Shown here in pieces: positions 58,659 through 64,000 of a stretch of DNA of 64,000 nt. The notes under the pieces are model-generated. The model did no database searches and was not told the DNA's origin. It worked only from the letters and a program-made list of their open reading frames with translations. The number at the start of each line of letters is the position of its first letter. Position 1 is the stretch's first letter. Origin of the DNA: Escallonia rubra (taxonomy: Eukaryota > Streptophyta > Magnoliopsida > Escalloniales > Escalloniaceae); assembly GCA_033065855.1 (NCBI GenBank), contig JAVXUO010002827.1, positions 186,001 through 250,000 of the forward strand. The letters are read 5' to 3'. Both the position numbers and the translations under genes were made by a program.

Positions 58659-61600
58659 AAAAGAGAATATTTCTTATCATTTTCAACAAAAAAAGTTTTT
58701 GCCATGCTACCGAGTGAAAACTCAAAAAATTGGTCTTTGCTGCTAGCAGGAACCAAATACGTGATTTTGATGCGATGTAATCGAGTTTACATACCAAATG
58801 AAGTATTTGAGACCCGCGATATTGCGAATGAATATTTCTTAGATAGAACCCTTTTGCCATTACATTTTGATTCCGTGTGTAGAAAATTAATATTCGGTGT
58901 TGGTGGAACCGTGTCTTTAATGCGATGATGCTAAACATGTTTAAGAACTGAATTAACGGTGACCCACAGCTTACTAATGAATGCTCCCTGGAGAGAGAAC
59001 CCTTTTGCCATGACATTTTATGGTTTCACAAGTCAGTTAAATCACAAGCAAGCAAAATCAGAAGCAAGCAAGCCTTGGAAAGTACATAGACATGCAAAAT
59101 CAATAACCTGGGAGCTAAGCATCACATGTTAAGTAATAACTTTGTCTGTCAGGCACCATGAAACCTAAAACGCGTTAAAAGAGGGCAAAAGTGGCGACCC
59201 AAGTAACTTAAATACATCAATATCTATCCCCCAGCTGCAGCTGAAGCTGCTGGTAAACTAAATTTCACTCTATCATGCTTGCTAACCTTTTTCTTGGAGT
59301 ACAGTTCAAGTGTTAGTGAATCCACATGGTTTTGTCCCTATCCCCAGAACTTTAAAGATGTTGCCGATGTGCTTCAATCCATCGTTAACCTCCTCTTACC
59401 ACAGGATAGGTCATAAGTGCCTTACTGCATTTACGATTTTCAGTGGGTAGTTCCTTTTGACACTTCCATTTAAGAATTACGCCGGTATAACAATTTAACG
59501 CGCTACGTACACTTGTGTAAGAAATAGTCACACAAGAAGCGTCATTACCTAATAAGAATGCCAATAATGTCACCCGTATATGCTTTACGTGTTGAATCAA
59601 GAAGATATACTCGCTTATTGTTTATGCGTTTTGTGTTGAATAAAGTGATTGTGTCACGCTTCTTTGTGCACGTATAAGAAAATCAAACAAAACCTGAAAA
59701 AAAAATGGATATAATAATTGTCACAAAATCTATTACAATTTGAATTAAATGACAGTACATTTAAGTTAAAGTTCAAAATAGTATAAAAGTTTAAGTTTGA
59801 CAACAATGATCCGCGTCTTTCCTATCACGTCATACATAGATATGGTAAGTATAAGAAAACTATTCTTTTTGCAAATTCGATGGTGAACCAGGGATTTCAT
59901 CAATAAAGCAGATACCAGTAATAAAATCACGCGTCAATATTTTTGTACGCCCTCGTGTACCATTATGTATGCAAAATCTCAACACGGCGGTTAAACCGTT
60001 GAACAGTTGGTTCATCAACAAATTAGATACCACAATGAAATTATTTATACTTTTATAGAACCTCGAACCTCTTATATTACGCAGTATAATAATATAAGTA
60101 AAAGAGTCTACAATGCGTGGCTCAAGATAATGTTGCGTAGAATAAAAGTCTCCTAATTTATAGATAATATAAATTTTGGTAAAAATAAATTTACAAAATA
60201 CTAGTTGAGGGCGATAATGACGAGTCAAAAGCGCTTCAGATGGGTTGTTACAGAAATTTGGAAAGGAGGTCCCGCACAGTTCCAAAGCTCAGGGGGCATG
60301 ACTTGGGTGCTAAATTTAGTGTGTTTGTTAGGGGGAGTTCGGGGTGGGTCCAGGGGGGGTCCTTCACGGGGGACCCACATCTTGTTGGGAGGTTTGGAGA
60401 CAAGTGAGTTGTTCCCTCTGGGTGATGCACGGCTCTGTTGCGAAACGGACACGTGGAGGAATCCTGTGCTCTGTCAGCACGGGCATCTGCATGCGGCTGC
60501 CACGTGAGACGAGAGAGAGAACTGGGAGTCCGTCTCCACAGGGGTGTACGTAGAAGAGAAGTCAACATTGGTGATGGCAGGGTAAGTTGGAGGGATTTTG
60601 TTATTTTGTTGGGTGGTTTTTTGTACTTTTTATTTTATTTTATTTGTGGGCTCGTAATTTTGGCTGGATCAGCGCGAGCCACGGCGCGGCAAAGAGGCCG
60701 AGGAGCCGGGCTAGCTAAGGCCCTGAGTCAAGGTGTCGAACCACATTTGCTGCCGTGATGGTGAACGGTGACGATGCAGCATTAATCGGCCAACTTTTGC
60801 TGTATAAAGTATTCGATCAGGTGTTTGTGAAGGAAACACTTGGTACGTGGTGTAATGCAAAAGCACAGAGCTTGCTGTCTCTCAGAGTCTGCTTAGTATT
60901 TAGTTTCAAAAATAATGTTTGGGATTTCTCATTATATATTAAATAAAATTGGCCCTTACAATCATGTTTAATTTGCTGTAAGCAGAATAGGCTAAATGTT
61001 GTGGAATGTATTAAAAAGAAGTACTAAAAATGAATTTACTGTGTAAAAATGATCAAATAGTGTGTTGAAATTTGAATGTGAGGATACTTAGGAAATTCCT
61101 TTGGTCAAACTTAATTCTAAAAAAATAATTAAATAAAAATTTGAGAAAAGCAGGATTCTGAATTTAATAATCAGTTTTTTGCAACAGGTTTACTCAGTTT
61201 GTATTTTTTTGGCAAACAATTTAATACTAATTAATCACATTTGGCCATCCTAGCAACAATCCCGATCAGCCTCTAACGAACAAACTCGTTTTTTGTTTAA
61301 CAGTTGGAAGCGTGAAAGTTAGGTGATTCAAACCTTGATCTGCTTTGACATCGACCAGATTCTACTACATGCATTTAGAGATAGCGCTATACAGTGTACA
61401 CACTGATAAACTTTTGCGAATGATTTATTACCTTTGGTGTTCGATTTCAATTTTTAAAAGATAGATACCAAATATAAAAAGCGAAATTCAGAATGAAAAA
61501 CTTCAAAAAAAATTCTCATTTTACTGTAGAAATTGTTTACTTTTTTACTTTAGTTTCTTTCCAAAGCGTAATAACTTATCTTAGGAATCTTATTGCCAAA

Positions 61601-64000
61601 GTAACTGAAAAGATAATTTATCTTATACTGGAAGTGATTGCCCAAAAGAAATCTGTCTCGTCGGACTTCCTTAAGGAAGCATGGTCATGCCTTCATCTTG
61701 CTATCTCCTGCTTGCTTCCTCTGCTACATATTCTTCCCACAAAACTGTACATGGCCATACTCATAGCTGAGATAATGAAGTTAAAAAAAAAAATGTGATT
61801 TTGCCAACATGCTAAGGGACTTCAGCTTAGCTAACGTGAAAACCAGTCAATCTCATTCCTTATTCCCTGATGTCGGGATTCTGAAAGATCTAACTTAGCT
61901 CAGTGAAACATCTACATCAGATTATATAATCGAACTTACTCCTATCTGTTAACTGGGGCTGGTCAGAGGATGTTGCTTCACGCATTTGCCATTTTGCTGC
62001 TCGACAGTGTCCGCTCGTAACTCGAGCCGGATACGGCCGGCCACGCACACGCCTGCGCACGTGAAGCTGCAGCCACATGCACCAGCACCGCTTTGAGTAA
62101 GGTCCAAGCCACTACTTTGCCTTTGCAATAACTTAATCTTCACAGTTTTGATTGTAAAGGCATGTTGTTGTTAGCTCTAAACGTGTGCTTATCTATGTTT
62201 AGAGAATCCTGTATCAGACTTTAACGCGTTGACCATGTAGGTGCGCATGAGTCCGAATTCTGGTCAAAGCCAAGGTGGGTTCTCCGTCCACTTTTGAGCA
62301 TCTCATTTGACAAGACAATATTTAAATAAACACATTAACAACATTGCTAATCAGTAGCATCTTAACTTTTATGCTAATATATTTCAATAGTTTGTAGCAA
62401 TATACCATGTGTCATGCTTTTGTGTAGATGGTACAAAAGAAGTACAAATGTGTGAAACTCAGTGTTATAATAATAGTAATAAATATGTTAATGGGCAGAA
62501 ATTATAAAATCTTAAACGATACAGAAGAAGAAAAGACGTGTGAAATTGTGCGTTATAATTGTTGTAGGCGGAAACTTAAATCATATATTTTTTTATCACT
62601 TGAGAAAAAAAGGAGCCGTTAGAAAATTCCTTTTTAGATTGATCTAAAACTATACTAGTAACGTCTTCCGAGTTACAAGAGAGTAGTTGCAACCATATCA
62701 AATACTCTCCGTCCTAAAACTGATCATATTTCCTTTTTGGCCGTCACAAAAAGTGATCACTTCCAAATTAAGATTCTATAGGTATTTTTACTTACTTACC
62801 CTTTTTATACTTTTTTATTCTATTTCTGTCACCACATTTAATTCTCTACCAACTCATTTTCTCTACACTTTACACTTTTTTATTCTATTTCTCTCACATT
62901 TAACATTCTACCAACCAATTTTCTCTCATAAAAGGGTAAAATGGGAAAGACACAATATATAACATAAATCCTTAATATACGTGCAAAGTAAATGGATCAA
63001 TCTTTTAGTATCTAGTAAGTTGCAATAAAACTCAGAAAGTCGGATTGTCTAGATGAAGAACCACCAGAGCTAACAGATGCATTCTTGACTTAATAACGAG
63101 CGTTCTTCGTTCTATCTTAAACAATCTCACCCACGAATCGTTTTTCGACAGACGATTTTCTGAAAAAAAAACTGGGGGTGCAATTACTTCAACGCCCCTC
63201 ATGGGATACAAGGACGAAGGTCGCACGTGACTGCTTCCTGGAACAGTTTGACCGCTAGTCGTGAGTAATCACGTTGCTTTTTTTGGCTGGCCAGTGTAAG
63301 GCTTCACACGCCACCGCACCGCACGCCTTTGATTGAAATGTAACGTGAATCGTCCTTTGCCTGCTTATCATCTTGTCTATATACTATTTCTTGAGAGTAA
63401 CACGTCTAAAAAAGCCCTTTGAAGAGTTTCGTAGACTTAATTAAAAGCACATGGATGATTGATTATTAAGTTGTCCTTTGCCTGCAGCTGCTTATATATG
63501 TTCCATTCTTGTAGTATTAACCTTTCTTGAACGCTAGGGTTTGTCCCCTGACTAAGGAGATCTATCTGTTTATTTGTTTGACATTTTGAAATATAACTTT
63601 TGGACAAACACCAAAAATACATTTCTTAAATGCATTATAATGATATTGAAGTGCGCTCTTAAGATCGTTCAAGGATAATCTTCGCCATCTAAAGAAAAGT
63701 TTCCCGTATGGTCTTTTTGATCCCGTGTCATGCCTTGCATTCTTAATCTAATTACTTTGCACAAGTAAAAGTCTAATTACATTTGACTAAATCCTTCATA
63801 AAGAGGAACTGATCCATTACTTGTGCAGATAACATAAGGTAAGTTACCACCGTCATCTGGCCATCCATACGTTACAAATGGACGGGCCAGATCGTTTTTT
63901 TTAAAGTAAATTCCGTCGTCCGTCACATAATATAACGAACAATAAAATTAACAATATTGTCCACCCTGTTATCTGCGAATCCCTCCGACTCATTAATATA
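58659..64000. other. Gene-poor region to the window end
   Basis: No gene is supported. A relatively GC-rich island (about 60260-60770) with overlapping frames on both strands and two CACGTG cores has no recognisable protein and may be a promoter or an unknown repeat. 62700-62990 begins with TACTCTCCGTCCTAAAACTGATCA, like one end of a Stowaway-type MITE, but lacks the matching right end. Confidence 0.35.

Noticed and set aside
58620..59016. Overlapping plus (102 codons) and minus (130 codons) frames
   Set aside because: Neither matches a known family, and the minus frame contains internally repeated DNA (ACCCTTTTGCCAT twice), suggesting repeat sequence.

Overview
This is nuclear genomic DNA from a flowering plant, most likely a eudicot. 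Genes are split by many short introns with GT-AG borders. The proteins are plant versions (TOM20, CYP78A, ASY1, an LDAP/REF-SRPP protein, an F-box/MYND protein), and the AT-rich spaces hold plant-type MITEs, hAT elements and a tRNA-derived SINE. The species cannot be named from the sequence. No prokaryotic operon, CRISPR array or viral genome is present.

Layout. 1-4.4 kb is transposon-rich: a decayed RNase H-like fragment, a full-length decayed hAT element (1894-4012) with a perfect 8-bp target duplication, and a hairpin MITE. ENY2/SUS1 (4.9-7.2 kb, +) and TOM20 (9.3-15.0 kb, +) follow; TOM20 intron 1 carries a four-unit tandem array built around a Stowaway-like MITE. A gene-poor stretch with a SINE insertion leads to a two-exon CYP78A P450 (18.3-20.6 kb, +). 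Next are a seven-exon SCP/SSP4-type CTD phosphatase (24.7-29.7 kb, +), a Tourist-like MITE, and the 22-exon meiotic HORMA gene ASY1 (31.8-37.4 kb, +). An LDAP1-like lipid-droplet protein (39.8-41.7 kb, +), a frameshifted beta-amylase exon remnant (about 44.1-44.3 kb, -), a 94-aa conserved protein probably belonging to mitochondrial complex I (45.5-45.8 kb, -, with a 5' UTR exon near 47 kb) and a three-exon F-box/Sel1/MYND gene (50.3-51.7 kb, -) complete the genes. From 52 to 64 kb I find no supported gene, only microsatellites, palindromes and a 428-bp non-autonomous hAT element.

Context. The genes are housekeeping or developmental loci and do not form one pathway. Their order recalls two Arabidopsis neighbourhoods: ENY2-TOM20 (At3g27100/At3g27080) and ASY1-LDAP1-small complex I protein-F-box/MYND (At1g67370/60/50/40). 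The second block is collinear over four genes. Exon borders below were set by hand from frame continuity and splice-site dinucleotides. The coding models of TOM20, CYP78A, SSP4, ASY1, LDAP and the F-box gene are in frame from start to stop. ENY2 lacks only its first exon. I found no convincing undescribed biological system. The most unusual items are gene-structure oddities (an apparently split start codon in ENY2, an ATG-only coding exon, a GC-AG intron and a 13-nt microexon in ASY1) and well-preserved transposon insertions.
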